DNA of 64,000 bases. It comes from Clostridium sp. chh4-2. Lineage in GTDB: Bacteria > Bacillota > Clostridia > Lachnospirales > Lachnospiraceae. Each line of letters starts with the position of its first letter. Positions within the stretch are counted from its first letter, which is position 1. Of this stretch, positions 34,195-43,628 are shown piece after piece. Under the pieces are notes generated by a model that was not told the DNA's origin, did not search any database, and saw only the letters and a program-made list of their open reading frames with translations. A program made the translations under genes and the position numbers. The stretch is taken from positions 124,001 through 188,000 of the forward strand of contig NZ_PKUU01000009.1 in assembly GCF_002899675.1 (NCBI RefSeq), read 5' to 3'.

Positions 34195-34785
34195 ATGCAG
34201 CTGTTAAAAGACAGAATCAGAAAAGACGGCAAGATTAAGGCCGGCAATGTACTAAAGGTGGATAGCTTTTTGAATCATCAGATGGACATTCATCTGTTTG
34301 AAGAGATTGGAAAAGAATTTAAAAAACGGTTTACGGATGTAGAGGTCAATAAAATTCTTACTATTGAGGCTTCCGGTATTGGAATTGCCTGCGTAGTTGC
34401 CCAGTATTTTGACGTGCCGGTAGTATTTGCTAAAAAGACGAAGACGAAAAACATTGCAGGAGATGTGTATACCAGTAAAGTGGAATCCTTTACGCATGGA
34501 AGAGTGTACGATATCATCGTTTCCAAGGAATTCCTTGGAGAAGGCGATAAGGTGCTTTTGATCGATGATTTCCTTGCCAATGGAAAGGCTTTGGAGGGAC
34601 TGGCTTCCCTTGTACAGGATTCAGGAGCTGAACTGGTGGGAGCCGGAGTAGTTATTGAAAAAGGCTTCCAGGTAGGCGGAGACGCCATACGGTCCAGAGG
34701 CATCCGTCTGGAATCCCTGGCAATTGTTGAATCTATGGATGAGGAGACAGGAACGATTGTGTTCCGCGGAGATGACTGTGAGTAA
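34195..34785 (+). CDS. xpt: Xanthine phosphoribosyltransferase
   Basis: A 196-residue type I phosphoribosyltransferase that makes XMP from xanthine and PRPP. The start MQLLKDRIRKDGKI and the PRPP loop VLLIDDFLANGKALEGL are typical, and the length is standard. An AGGGGGAT ribosome site precedes the ATG. Only 23 bases separate it from the upstream lipoprotein gene, so there is no room for the purine riboswitch that often controls xpt. Confidence 0.94.
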   Translation: MQLLKDRIRKDGKIKAGNVLKVDSFLNHQMDIHLFEEIGKEFKKRFTDVEVNKILTIEASGIGIACVVAQYFDVPVVFAKKTKTKNIAGDVYTSKVESFTHGRVYDIIVSKEFLGEGDKVLLIDDFLANGKALEGLASLVQDSGAELVGAGVVIEKGFQVGGDAIRSRGIRLESLAIVESMDEETGTIVFRGDDCE

Positions 34786-35563
34786 GAAAGTATTGTTTTT
34801 TGATGTTGATGGAACATTATTAAGTGAGATAACGCGTACTGTGCCGGAGAGCGCAGTACGCGCTTTGTCTGCGGCCCGTAAAAACGGACATTTGGTTTTT
34901 ATCAATTCCGGCCGCACGTACAGCCAATTGGGAAAGATCAAAGAATTGGTGGAAGTGGACGGATATCTTTGCGGCTGCGGCACCTATGCAAGGGTGGGAG
35001 GAGAGGTTCTCTATTCCCATCAGATTCCTCATGAGAGGGGAATTCAGATTAAGAAGGATATAGTTAAATACAATTTGGACGGTATTTTAGAGGCGGCCGG
35101 GGGCTGCTATGTCCAGAAAAAGGAATCCCGCTTTGCTGAGGTCAGACGGATCAGCAAATCTCTGGATTTTGCAATCCGTGATTACGGCTGGGATGAAGAC
35201 TGCTATGATTTTGACAAGTTCTGCGTTCTGACGGATGGAGAAAGCGATGAAGACGGATTTTTCCGAACCTTGGAAGCAGACTTCGACGTGATTGACCGCG
35301 GAAGCGATTTCTTCGAGTGTGTGCCACAGGGGCATTCCAAGGGGACGATCATGGATGTGGTACTCAAGCGGTATGGGCTCACGCTTCAGGATGCTTATGT
35401 ATTTGGAGACAGTATGAATGACCTTTCCATGTTCCGGTTTGCCGAGAATGCAGTGCTGATGGGCAGACATGATAAAGGATTGGAACCTTACGCCAGCTTT
35501 GTGACAAAGACGGTTGAAGAGGATGGAATTGAATTTGCAATGAAAGAATTAGGGATTATATAA
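34772..35563 (+). CDS. Cof-type HAD-IIB hydrolase
   Basis: A 263-residue HAD-IIB phosphatase. Motif I is KVLFFDVDGTLL, motif II FINSGRTYSQ, and motifs III/IV are GHSKGT and VFGDSMNDLSMF. The C2B cap lies between residues about 80 and 185. ATG 34772 overlaps the end of xpt by 14 bases; a GTG two codons later is equally possible. Such enzymes dephosphorylate sugar phosphates or flavin precursors. It ends before a strong terminator. Confidence 0.9.
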   Translation: MTVSKKVLFFDVDGTLLSEITRTVPESAVRALSAARKNGHLVFINSGRTYSQLGKIKELVEVDGYLCGCGTYARVGGEVLYSHQIPHERGIQIKKDIVKYNLDGILEAAGGCYVQKKESRFAEVRRISKSLDFAIRDYGWDEDCYDFDKFCVLTDGESDEDGFFRTLEADFDVIDRGSDFFECVPQGHSKGTIMDVVLKRYGLTLQDAYVFGDSMNDLSMFRFAENAVLMGRHDKGLEPYASFVTKTVEEDGIEFAMKELGII

Positions 35564-35592
35564 CCGGTTTTAACCGGTTGGCTAAAGGGTAC

Positions 35593-35660
35593 GCACGGAA
35601 TCGGGAAGCGGAGCAGGACAGAGCGGTCTGCTCCGCTTCCCGATTCCGTGCTGTTTTTTT
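35593..35660 (+). terminator. Strong Rho-independent terminator
   Basis: Perfect 24-base arms (35593-35616 and 35628-35651) starting GCACGGAATCGGG, with an 11-base loop, followed by TG and seven T (35654-35660). It closes the operon that starts at 33068. Confidence 0.92.
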
Positions 35661-35720
35661 CTGGATTGTTTAAAAACAAGGAGGAATATCAGTATTTAGA
35701 TAGCCTATAATTTACCTGGA

Positions 35721-35776
35721 TTTTTACATAGATCTTCAAGGCATTTTCGAAAAAGCCTTCACGGTTCATGTGAAAA
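35721..35776. repeat. Palindromic repeat, copy C (degenerate)
   Basis: The arms around TTCGAA carry CAAGGCATTTTC and GAAAAAGCCTTCACGGTTCA, related to the repeats at 23706 and 28897. The left arm has mismatches. A TATAAT (35802-35807) with a weak GAGACA 17 bases upstream may be the promoter of the following gene. Confidence 0.6.
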
Positions 35777-35850
35777 GGGAGACAATTGAGAAAATAGATG
35801 ATATAATAGTTTGAGAATCAAAATCAGAAATTTACTTGTGGGTGAATGGG

Positions 35851-38800
35851 ATGAAACGAGATTTCAGTACAAAACTTAAAGTTGTACTTTTTTTAATAGT
35901 GTCTGTGATTGCCGTTTGCATAGGAAAGAACCATCCTGCTTTTGCAGAAGCCAATACGGATTCCGTAAAAGTGGGATATTTTTTACTGGATGGATATCAG
36001 AATATAGATGAAGAGGGCAACTATTCCGGCTATGGATATGAATATCTGCAGGAATTGAGAAAATATACGGGATGGAATTACGAGTACGTCAGAGCGTCTT
36101 TTGGGGACTGCCTTACCATGCTGAAAAATGGTGAGATCGATCTGATGGGGTCCATCCAGATGACGCCGGAGCGCCTGGAGATCTTTGACTATGCGGATCT
36201 TCATTCGGGAATCAGTACGGCCTGTTTGTTTACACGAAAGGACGATATCCGTTACGCGTACCAGGATTTTTCCGGTTTTAACGGGATGACGGTTGGAATT
36301 CTGAATGGAAACAGCAGGAATAAACGGTTTGATAACTATTGCGAAGAAAAGGGCTTTCAGGTCAATAAGATTACATTTAATACGGAAAAAGAGCTTTTAG
36401 AGGCACTGGATAATCATCAGGTAGACTCTGTTATGCTGAGCAACGTCAGAAATATGTCGGGATATCGGATTATCACCCAGTTTTCCCCTTCGCCTTATTA
36501 TTTTGCCACAACAAAGGGCAATACCGCGGTTCTTCAGAAACTGAATGATGCGATGGAGCAGATTAAGGCTCAAAATCCTTATTTTGATGCGGATTTATAT
36601 GAAAAATATTATTTTTCAGTTCTTACCGGAGTACCCGCTTATACTCGGGAGGAACAGGCATTTATAGACCATGCGGAAACGATTCAGGTGGGATTGTCTG
36701 ACGGACGAAATGTTCTTTCTGATTATAATGACCAATCGCAGAGTTTTACGGGAATCACAATTGATGTCATGTCTCTGGTTTCGGAGAAAAGCGGTTTGAA
36801 ATTTTCCTATAACATACTTCCGGGGGAGCTTAGGGCAGTAGAGTATTTAAAGAGCAGCGAGGCACAGATTGCAGCGCCGCTCATGAGGTCCGAGGCAGTG
36901 ATAGAATCGGATCAGATGCTGTTCATTCCGGCAAAGGTAGACAGTTCCCTTGTGCTGGTGGGCCGACAGGGAGAAGCCTTTGACCCTTCCGGTTCTTTTA
37001 CACTCGTGCTGCCGTATTTGATGGCCAATACGGAAGATTATATGAGAGATAAATACCCCAATGCTGAGATTATCTTCGAGGCCGACGATTTTTCCTGCCT
37101 GAATGCAATTGTCAATAAAAAGGCGGATATTACATTTGAGAATATCTTTGCGGCCCATGCCAACCTGCAGCGTCCGGTTTATGAGAAATTATATATATTT
37201 ACGGCGTATTCCCTGAAAGAAGAATTTTCAATCGGAATCCTGAACAGTGATAATCCGTTGTTGGTGTCTGTGCTTCAAAAAACAATGGAATCACTTACAC
37301 AGGAAGAGATTAACCATATTATTATGAAATATACCATGGCGGAAAATTATAAAATGACGCGGAAGGATATATTTTATAAGTTTAAACTATTTATTTATGC
37401 GCTGTCGGTTCTGATTATAATGATCATATCTCTGCTTGTTGTCATCATGATTATCAGACAGCGGAATTACAGGAGGCTGGAGGCGGCCAATGAACAGCTG
37501 AAACAGGCGCTGGTAGAAAAGGAAAATGCGAATGATGCGAAAAACAGGCTGGAAGCGCAGAAAATAGCGGATGAGAAATACCAGGCCGAGCTTCGCAAAA
37601 TGATAGAGTACGACGATATGAGCGGGCTTTACAGCAGAAGGGCGTTCTACGTCCATGTGCGTGAGCGCCTGGATGAGGACCCCAAAGGGTGTTATGCCGT
37701 TGTCAGGTGCGATATCGACCGTTTTAAGGCGTTTAACGATATTTTCGGCACCTTGATGGGGGATCAGCTGTTGGGAGATTTGGGACGGTTTTTTAAAGAA
37801 TTTGACCGGGACGGAGTTATCAGCTGCAGGCTGCAGGCGGATCATTATGTGTCTTTATGGCCTAAGAGCTTATTCGATGCGGAACAGTTGTCACAGAAGC
37901 TTCAGCAGTGGTTTGATGCCTATCCTGTGGATTTTAATTTCTCTTTTTGCCTTGGCATCTATATGGTTGACGATACCTCTCTGGACGTGGCTCTGATGTG
38001 TGACCGGGCGCTTATGGCGCTCAGAACCATAAAGCAGCGGTATAATGAGTCGTATGCTTATTATGACGAGGTGCTCAGGGATAAACTGATTCTGGAGCAG
38101 CGGATTACGAGTGAGATGGCTCAGGCATTGGAAACAGGGCAGTTTGTGGTCTATTATCAGCCTCAATTCCGGTATTCCACCGGAAAGATGGCGGGGGCGG
38201 AAGCTCTGGTACGGTGGCAGCATCCTGAAAGAGGGCTTATCAGTCCTGCGGTATTTATTCCCATATTTGAGAAAAATGGTTTTATTGCGAGTCTGGACCG
38301 GTTTGTATGGGAACAGGTCTGCATGAAGATGAGGGAATGGCTGGATAAGGGGATGGAGATTTCTGTGTCCGTCAATATATCCAGAATCGATATCGAGGAT
38401 CAGAGTTTGTGTCAGTTTTTGGAACAGCTGGTGAAAAAATACAGGATACCTGCCGAACTGCTGAAACTGGAGATTACGGAAAGCGTGTATATGAGAAATC
38501 CGACCGAACTGATTTCGGTGGTTAAGAAGCTTCAGAACAGGCGGTTTACGGTGGAGATGGATGATTTCGGAAGCGGTTATTCTTCCCTTAACATCTTAAA
38601 GGATGTGCCGGTGGACGTGCTGAAGCTGGATTTAAAATTCCTTGGAGGAGACGGCAGATCCAGAGGAGGAACGATTTTGAGCTCGGTTGTGCGTATGGCG
38701 CGCTGGCTGGATCTTCCGATCATCGCCGAAGGCGTGGAGACTAAGCAGCAGGCGGATTTTCTTCTGAGCATTGGCTGCGATTACATGCAGGGATATTATT

Positions 38801-39276
38801 TTGCCAGACCCATGCCGGCAGAGGAGTTTGAGACGTTAATGCAGCAGGATTCCGGCGGGGAGATTGTGCGGAGAGAAACAGAATATTCTGCCGAATTTGT
38901 AGAGGAATTATGGAATCCGGAATCGGATTTGTCCTTCATTTTCAATAATTTCGCCGGCGGAGCTGCCGTGATTGAATATAACGGGGAACGGGTGGAGATT
39001 CTTCAGGCCAATGATTCTTATCTCCGTTTGCTGGGAATTAAGAGGGAAGATTATGAGCCTTACAGAAAAGATGTATTAGCCCGCTTATTTGAAGAGGACA
39101 GGATCTATTTTAAAAAGATGCTGGAAGAATGCATAAAAGATGGAAAGGGGCAGGCGGAGGTCCATACGAAGCCATTTGGCAAAGGAAATGCCGGAGGATT
39201 CTATAAGGTGAAAGCGTGGCTGCTGGCTAAGGCCAGGGGAAGCCATATCTTCTATATTTCAGTGGAAAAGATGTAA
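35851..39276 (+). CDS. Sensory cyclic-di-GMP phosphodiesterase: two binding-protein domains, degenerate GGDEF, EAL, PAS-like tail
   Basis: A 1141-residue protein. A signal (residues 7-30) precedes two family-3 solute-binding domains, about 36-265 and 275-500. One membrane span lies near 513-537, then a coiled coil. The GGDEF domain (about 590-740) has QADHY at 662-666 in place of GGDEF, so it is not expected to make cyclic-di-GMP. The EAL domain (about 755-1000) keeps E784-A-L, EITES, DDFGSGYSS and AEGVE and should be active. A PAS-like domain ends the protein. It probably lowers cyclic-di-GMP in response to an extracellular amino acid or similar ligand. ATG 35851 is chosen; upstream GTG/TTG codons are in frame. 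Confidence 0.92.
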   Translation: MKRDFSTKLKVVLFLIVSVIAVCIGKNHPAFAEANTDSVKVGYFLLDGYQNIDEEGNYSGYGYEYLQELRKYTGWNYEYVRASFGDCLTMLKNGEIDLMGSIQMTPERLEIFDYADLHSGISTACLFTRKDDIRYAYQDFSGFNGMTVGILNGNSRNKRFDNYCEEKGFQVNKITFNTEKELLEALDNHQVDSVMLSNVRNMSGYRIITQFSPSPYYFATTKGNTAVLQKLNDAMEQIKAQNPYFDADLYEKYYFSVLTGVPAYTREEQAFIDHAETIQVGLSDGRNVLSDYNDQSQSFTGITIDVMSLVSEKSGLKFSYNILPGELRAVEYLKSSEAQIAAPLMRSEAVIESDQMLFIPAKVDSSLVLVGRQGEAFDPSGSFTLVLPYLMANTEDYMRDKYPNAEIIFEADDFSCLNAIVNKKADITFENIFAAHANLQRPVYEKLYIFTAYSLKEEFSIGILNSDNPLLVSVLQKTMESLTQEEINHIIMKYTMAENYKMTRKDIFYKFKLFIYALSVLIIMIISLLVVIMIIRQRNYRRLEAANEQLKQALVEKENANDAKNRLEAQKIADEKYQAELRKMIEYDDMSGLYSRRAFYVHVRERLDEDPKGCYAVVRCDIDRFKAFNDIFGTLMGDQLLGDLGRFFKEFDRDGVISCRLQADHYVSLWPKSLFDAEQLSQKLQQWFDAYPVDFNFSFCLGIYMVDDTSLDVALMCDRALMALRTIKQRYNESYAYYDEVLRDKLILEQRITSEMAQALETGQFVVYYQPQFRYSTGKMAGAEALVRWQHPERGLISPAVFIPIFEKNGFIASLDRFVWEQVCMKMREWLDKGMEISVSVNISRIDIEDQSLCQFLEQLVKKYRIPAELLKLEITESVYMRNPTELISVVKKLQNRRFTVEMDDFGSGYSSLNILKDVPVDVLKLDLKFLGGDGRSRGGTILSSVVRMARWLDLPIIAEGVETKQQADFLLSIGCDYMQGYYFARPMPAEEFETLMQQDSGGEIVRRETEYSAEFVEELWNPESDLSFIFNNFAGGAAVIEYNGERVEILQANDSYLRLLGIKREDYEPYRKDVLARLFEEDRIYFKKMLEECIKDGKGQAEVHTKPFGKGNAGGFYKVKAWLLAKARGSHIFYISVEKM

Positions 39277-39307
39277 CACGAAAAGATAAATGAGAGGAGA
39301 GGGAAAG

Positions 39308-39997
39308 ATGGAAATTACAGGCAGGGATTTTACGGTGGAACACCATGCGGTGCTTTATGCGCTGATGGCAAAACAGATCATGCTTTTTGATCCTGCTCAG
39401 GGGGAAGTTCATGTGCTGGCGGCCACCGGAAGATATGGGGAAGACCGGGGAAAGAGGATGGCCCGGGCCGCTTTAAAAGACGGATGCGGGCTGAATCCAT
39501 GCAGCTATATGGTATATGGCGAGCTCCCTCTGGTTACCGGAGCTTCCAAGTCCTCTTCTTCGGTTGAAGGCGGCCGTTTCCGGACATCCGTATCCGGGTG
39601 CGGATGGCTGGATGCGTGGAAAAAATATGATTTAGCGGATTACGGCGCTTTTTACTGCAAAGTGATCGACGAGAGTGTGTACAGAGGATTTAATCCGGAA
39701 TTGGAGTTAAAGATATCCTCCTGTTTAAGTGGAGGTGATGAGGCCTGTGGATTTGACTGGGGTGAAGCGGTTTCACAGGAAGAGCAGCAGAGATGCCAGG
39801 AGTTTGCAGAAAAATTGGGAACCGGATTCCGAAAAGATTTCCTGTTTCATACATCCGGAATGCTGGCGGTGATGGGTGAATATCTGAAAGAAGCATATGG
39901 GAATCATGGAAATGAGATCGTTGAACGGGCATTAGAGGAATTTTCCCGTATTTTTGGCAGAGAATATGCCGCAATTTTGGAGAAAGAAACACGGTAA
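39308..39997 (+). CDS. L-2-amino-thiazoline-4-carboxylate hydrolase-like protein
   Basis: A 229-residue soluble protein resembling the ATC hydrolase family (PF14196). The late motifs YGAFYCKVIDESVYRGFNP and SCLSGGDEACGF fit that family. In Pseudomonas the enzyme opens a thiazoline ring on the way to cysteine; most clostridial members are unstudied. ATG 39308 follows GAGGAGAGGG. It lies 32 bases after the EAL gene and 22 before rex. The assignment is by motif recall, without a search. Confidence 0.65.
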   Translation: MEITGRDFTVEHHAVLYALMAKQIMLFDPAQGEVHVLAATGRYGEDRGKRMARAALKDGCGLNPCSYMVYGELPLVTGASKSSSSVEGGRFRTSVSGCGWLDAWKKYDLADYGAFYCKVIDESVYRGFNPELELKISSCLSGGDEACGFDWGEAVSQEEQQRCQEFAEKLGTGFRKDFLFHTSGMLAVMGEYLKEAYGNHGNEIVERALEEFSRIFGREYAAILEKETR

Positions 39998-40018
39998 GTG
40001 ACTTGGGGTAGGATAGAA

Positions 40019-40678
40019 ATGGAAGATAAAAAGACGATGGTTGCCGGAATTTCGAAGAAAACGCTGGAACGGCTTCCGGGATATTATCATTATTTACAGC
40101 AGAAAAAAGAAGAGGAGCAGGCATATATATCGGCTCCGGCTATTGCGGCGGATTTGAATCTGAATGAAGTTCAGGTCAGAAAAGAGCTGGCGCTGGTGAG
40201 CAAAAGGGCGGGGAAGCCGAAGGCCGGCTTTTCCGTGGATGAGCTTCTGGTGGATATTGAGGATTTTCTGGGCTACAATAATGTGAACCAGGCGGTTTTA
40301 GCGGGAGCCGGAGCTCTTGGGAAGGCGCTTCTGTCCTGCCGGGACTTCGAACAGTACGGAATTGAGATCGTGGCCGCATTTGATAATGACCCGGAAGTGG
40401 TTGGAACTAAAGTGGCGGGGAAAATGGTTTTATTGTCCGATAAGCTGGTGAATATGTGCGCCAGGCTGAATGTTCACATCGGGATTATCGCCGTGCCGGC
40501 TTCCTGTGCCCAGGAAGTCTGCGACAGGATGGTTTTGGGCGGAGTGAGGGCCATATGGAATTTTGCCCCTGTTCATCTATCTGTTCCGGAACATGTGATG
40601 GTTCAAAATGAAGATATGGCGGCTTCTTTAGGAATGCTTTCCAAATACTTATTGGAGCATGGAGGCGGAGACTGTTGA
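40019..40678 (+). CDS. rex: Redox-sensing transcriptional repressor Rex
   Basis: A 219-residue Rex protein that senses the NADH/NAD ratio. The N-terminal winged helix includes TLERLPGYYHYL and NEVQVRKELALVS. The Rossmann domain has GAGALGKAL and VAAFDNDPEVVG, and the domain-swapped C-terminal helix includes NEDMAASLGML. ATG 40019 is preferred. The gene overlaps no coding sequence with certainty; the following LysR start at 40698 lies 20 bases beyond its stop. Confidence 0.94.
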   Translation: MEDKKTMVAGISKKTLERLPGYYHYLQQKKEEEQAYISAPAIAADLNLNEVQVRKELALVSKRAGKPKAGFSVDELLVDIEDFLGYNNVNQAVLAGAGALGKALLSCRDFEQYGIEIVAAFDNDPEVVGTKVAGKMVLLSDKLVNMCARLNVHIGIIAVPASCAQEVCDRMVLGGVRAIWNFAPVHLSVPEHVMVQNEDMAASLGMLSKYLLEHGGGDC

Positions 40679-40697
40679 TGGGAAAGGAGATACCGGC

Positions 40698-41642
40698 TTG
40701 AATACAGTACTTTTACAATATGCACTGGAAGTGGGGAAGACGGGGTCTATCACCCAGGCGGCCAATAATCTGTACATGGAGCAGCCTAATTTGAGCAAAG
40801 CGATTAAATCGTTGGAAGAAATGATGGGCGCGCCCATCTTTAAACGGACATCCAAAGGGGTGGTGCCCACTGAAAAAGGAAAGATATTTCTGGAATATGC
40901 GAAGAATATATTGATGCAGCTGGAAGAGATGGAATCTGTCTATAAAGGTCAGGAGCGGGAGCAGAATGAATTCCGGCTTTCAATTCCAAGGGCCACATAT
41001 ATCAGCGAAGCGTTCTGCCGTTTTGTAAAGCGCATGGACCGGTCGAAAGAGATTAATTTAAGCCTCAAGGAAACCAATTCGATGGAAACTGTGGCGGATG
41101 TGGCGGACGAAAAGTGCCGGATGGGGATTATACGGTATTCCGAGGAATTTGAAAAATATTACGCACAGATTTTAAAAGAACACGAACTGGAGAGCCGTCT
41201 GATCTGGAAATACGATCCGGTGATTCTGATGTCCGGGAATCATCCGCTGGCTGATGAAGAGGTTATAACCTGTGAACAGCTTAAAGAGTATTTGGAGATT
41301 CTTCATGGGGATATTAAACTTTCTTCCTCTTTGCCCATAAAAAATGTTTCTGCGCATTGGAGCGGGGAGAAGAGAAAGCGGATCTATGTCTACGAGAGGG
41401 GAAGCCAGTTCAACCTTCTGCAGACCAATGAGGACGGCTATATGTGGGTATCTCCACTGCCGGCACGGTGCCTGAAAAGCTATGGACTGATTCAGAGAAC
41501 CTGTTTTGATCTGGACCGAAAATATCGGGACGTGCTGATATACCGTCCTCACTATAAGCTTAGCGCTTATGATGAAATGTTTTTAAAGGAAGTTCAAATG
41601 GTGAAAAAAGAAATCATTGGTGATATGGCGGCGGAGAGATAA
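40698..41642 (+). CDS. LysR family transcriptional regulator
   Basis: A 314-residue LysR regulator with N-terminal helix-turn-helix LLQYALEVGKTGSITQAAN and LYMEQPNLSKAIKSLEEMMG. TTG 40698 is chosen because GAAAGGAGA precedes it at the right distance; an open frame to 40659 would overlap rex. The effector-binding part is unusually divergent from classical members. It stands last in the EAL, ATC-hydrolase-like, rex group. A palindrome GATATATCAGTAT lies directly after the stop. Confidence 0.88.
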   Translation: MNTVLLQYALEVGKTGSITQAANNLYMEQPNLSKAIKSLEEMMGAPIFKRTSKGVVPTEKGKIFLEYAKNILMQLEEMESVYKGQEREQNEFRLSIPRATYISEAFCRFVKRMDRSKEINLSLKETNSMETVADVADEKCRMGIIRYSEEFEKYYAQILKEHELESRLIWKYDPVILMSGNHPLADEEVITCEQLKEYLEILHGDIKLSSSLPIKNVSAHWSGEKRKRIYVYERGSQFNLLQTNEDGYMWVSPLPARCLKSYGLIQRTCFDLDRKYRDVLIYRPHYKLSAYDEMFLKEVQMVKKEIIGDMAAER

Positions 41643-41762
41643 TGATATATCAGTATTTATATACTGATATATTCTGCTTTACATTACCCAAATGAGATAA
41701 AAGAAGTTACAATAAGAACATAGAACTTTCCTATGATTTATTGTGCAATGTAAATGTAAAAA

Positions 41763-41794
41763 AAGCTGCTGCCTTTTGGGCAGCGGCTTTTTTT
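41763..41794. terminator. Bidirectional terminator between convergent genes
   Basis: AAGCTGCTGCC (41763-41773), a TTTTG loop and GGCAGCGGCTT (41779-41789), flanked by A6 on the left and T6 on the right. It serves the LysR gene and the kinase gene, whose stop codon lies in its T run. Confidence 0.85.
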
Positions 41795-43628
41795 ATGTTA
41801 AAGAATCAGCCGGAATTGAAAACCAAATCACAGTAAACATCCCATAACAGCTGTTAATATGCAGTCCGGATTCCGCCCCATAAGACAAAATCAGCCTGGA
41901 ATTCGTGTTCACCAATCCGATATGCTGATTGCCGGTCTGACTCGTTTCTCTTAAATCCCTTCTTATTAATTCCAGCTTATCAGGCAAAATTCCATTCCCG
42001 GTATCATAAATGCTGAAATAGATCCGGCCTTTCTTCGCATGCACAAAAATCCGTATCAGCCCTTTTCCGTTCTTTTCTTTAATCCCATGATAAATCGCAT
42101 TTTCCACCAGCGGCTGCAAAAGCATCTTTTTCACCGGATAGATGGAGCAGTCCGGCTGGACGCAGAATTCCACCCGGAATTTGTCCGTATACCGGAGCTT
42201 CATGATTTCCAGGTATTTCTTCAGATAATTGATTTCGTCCTGGATCTTTACATTTTCCTGTGGATCGCTGAGGGAATAGCGCATGATGGCGGAAAGGTAT
42301 GAGATCATCTGGCTGCATTTATTTTCCGATCCGGTCAGCTTTACGGATTCCCAATAGATGTTATTTAACGTATTGTGCAGAAAATGCGGGTTGATCTGGT
42401 GCTGTAAGGCCTGCATTTTTGACAATTGAAGTTTGGCGGCTTTTTCTGAATCCTGTACTTTCAGGTAATCCTGTTCGATGAACAGATGGATCACATTCAT
42501 AAGGATATATTCAAACGGGCTGGAGCTTCCTTTTTTGGAAGGTTCCGTCATGGCCGCGGCAGCGTCCGGGGTGCTGAATACATCGATTATTTTGCCCAGA
42601 TATTTGTAGTCGTGCTGGGTTTTAAAGAATGCGGTGACGCAGGCGGCCAGGATTGAGGCCAGGGTCATGAAGATGTACATGCTGGTTAAGCTTATGGCGG
42701 TTTTGTAGATCTTGTCCTTAGGGGTCAGCAGGATATAGGAAAAACCATAGGACCTGGGGGAATGCAGATAAGTTGCCGTGTAGGATTTGTAATCCCGGTT
42801 TATGGTTTCGGCGGCGGAATCCCCGGCGGCGGAGGCCATCTGTTCGGAGAGGGACAGCAGGCTGTCTGATGGAATATCATCGGAGGAGGGCCACACGAGC
42901 TGTCCGGCGGAGTCGATCAGGAAGAGCTGCTGATCCTCGTATTCCAGCATGGTTTTCAGTTCATTTTTTAATTTGTCGGCGCTGAAGCTGAATATGACCA
43001 GGCCGTTTTGAATATCCGTTGTTCTCCGGTACAGCTTTCTGTAAATCAGAAGGCTGGGAGTGCGGTATTCTGTATACAATAGCGGTTCGTCGGAAAGATC
43101 CATCCACACGTCCTCTGTTCCGGCATGATTATAGGAGGCCAGAACTTCATCCTCGCTGTCGGGAGGAAAGGAGATCAGTTTGGAACTTAACGGGACGAAA
43201 ATGCGGCTGTAGTCATTTTTATAATAGACATAGATATTTCTCAAATAGTCGTCCGTATAGATCAGGTTCTGGAAGTTTAAAGAGATATTCTCCACGGATT
43301 TAAGGGAATCCAGGGTGAGAGACGGCTCTTCAAACGCATTTTTCAGCTGGAGGGTTACTCTGGGATTGGAGGCGAAAAAGAGATAGGCGTTGTCCACATG
43401 GGTATAAAAGGTCTCCATGATGTCGTCAGCCTGATTTAATATCAGGGAAGCCTTTTTCTCGGCTTCCCGGGTGCTTTCATTGGTGGTCCGAAAGATGGTG
43501 TACAGGCCGATGATTAAAAGGGGAATCAGCATCAAAAGGCTGTTGACCACCAGGCTGCGGACGAAAAAACGGATGCTTGTGGAATGGTATTTTTTATTCA
43601 GATCTTCAAAAAGTACGTTATTTTTCAT
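41793..43628 (-). CDS. Sensor histidine kinase, YesM-like
   Basis: A 611-residue kinase. Spans near residues 19-42 (VRSLVVNSLLMLIPLLIIGL) and about 292-312 bracket an extracytoplasmic Cache-type sensor. The His_kinase domain has QHQINPHFLHNTLNNIYWE, in which the His of NPHF is the phosphoacceptor, and the HATPase region has LLQPLVENAIYHGI and DTGNGI. ATG 43628 is chosen; it overlaps the regulator gene stop by 11 bases, so translation is coupled. It likely reports sugar or binding-protein status to the YesN-type regulator upstream and controls the divergent ABC operon. Confidence 0.92.
   Translation of the reverse strand: MKNNVLFEDLNKKYHSTSIRFFVRSLVVNSLLMLIPLLIIGLYTIFRTTNESTREAEKKASLILNQADDIMETFYTHVDNAYLFFASNPRVTLQLKNAFEEPSLTLDSLKSVENISLNFQNLIYTDDYLRNIYVYYKNDYSRIFVPLSSKLISFPPDSEDEVLASYNHAGTEDVWMDLSDEPLLYTEYRTPSLLIYRKLYRRTTDIQNGLVIFSFSADKLKNELKTMLEYEDQQLFLIDSAGQLVWPSSDDIPSDSLLSLSEQMASAAGDSAAETINRDYKSYTATYLHSPRSYGFSYILLTPKDKIYKTAISLTSMYIFMTLASILAACVTAFFKTQHDYKYLGKIIDVFSTPDAAAAMTEPSKKGSSSPFEYILMNVIHLFIEQDYLKVQDSEKAAKLQLSKMQALQHQINPHFLHNTLNNIYWESVKLTGSENKCSQMISYLSAIMRYSLSDPQENVKIQDEINYLKKYLEIMKLRYTDKFRVEFCVQPDCSIYPVKKMLLQPLVENAIYHGIKEKNGKGLIRIFVHAKKGRIYFSIYDTGNGILPDKLELIRRDLRETSQTGNQHIGLVNTNSRLILSYGAESGLHINSCYGMFTVIWFSIPADSLT

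Noticed and set aside
34171..34195. Purine riboswitch ahead of xpt
   Set aside because: The gap is only 23 bases, too short for the aptamer.
41643..41675. AT-rich palindrome GATATATCAGTAT after the LysR gene as a terminator
   Set aside because: It lacks GC pairs and a T tract; the hairpin at 41763-41794 is the better terminator. It may be an operator, but nothing ties it to a regulator.
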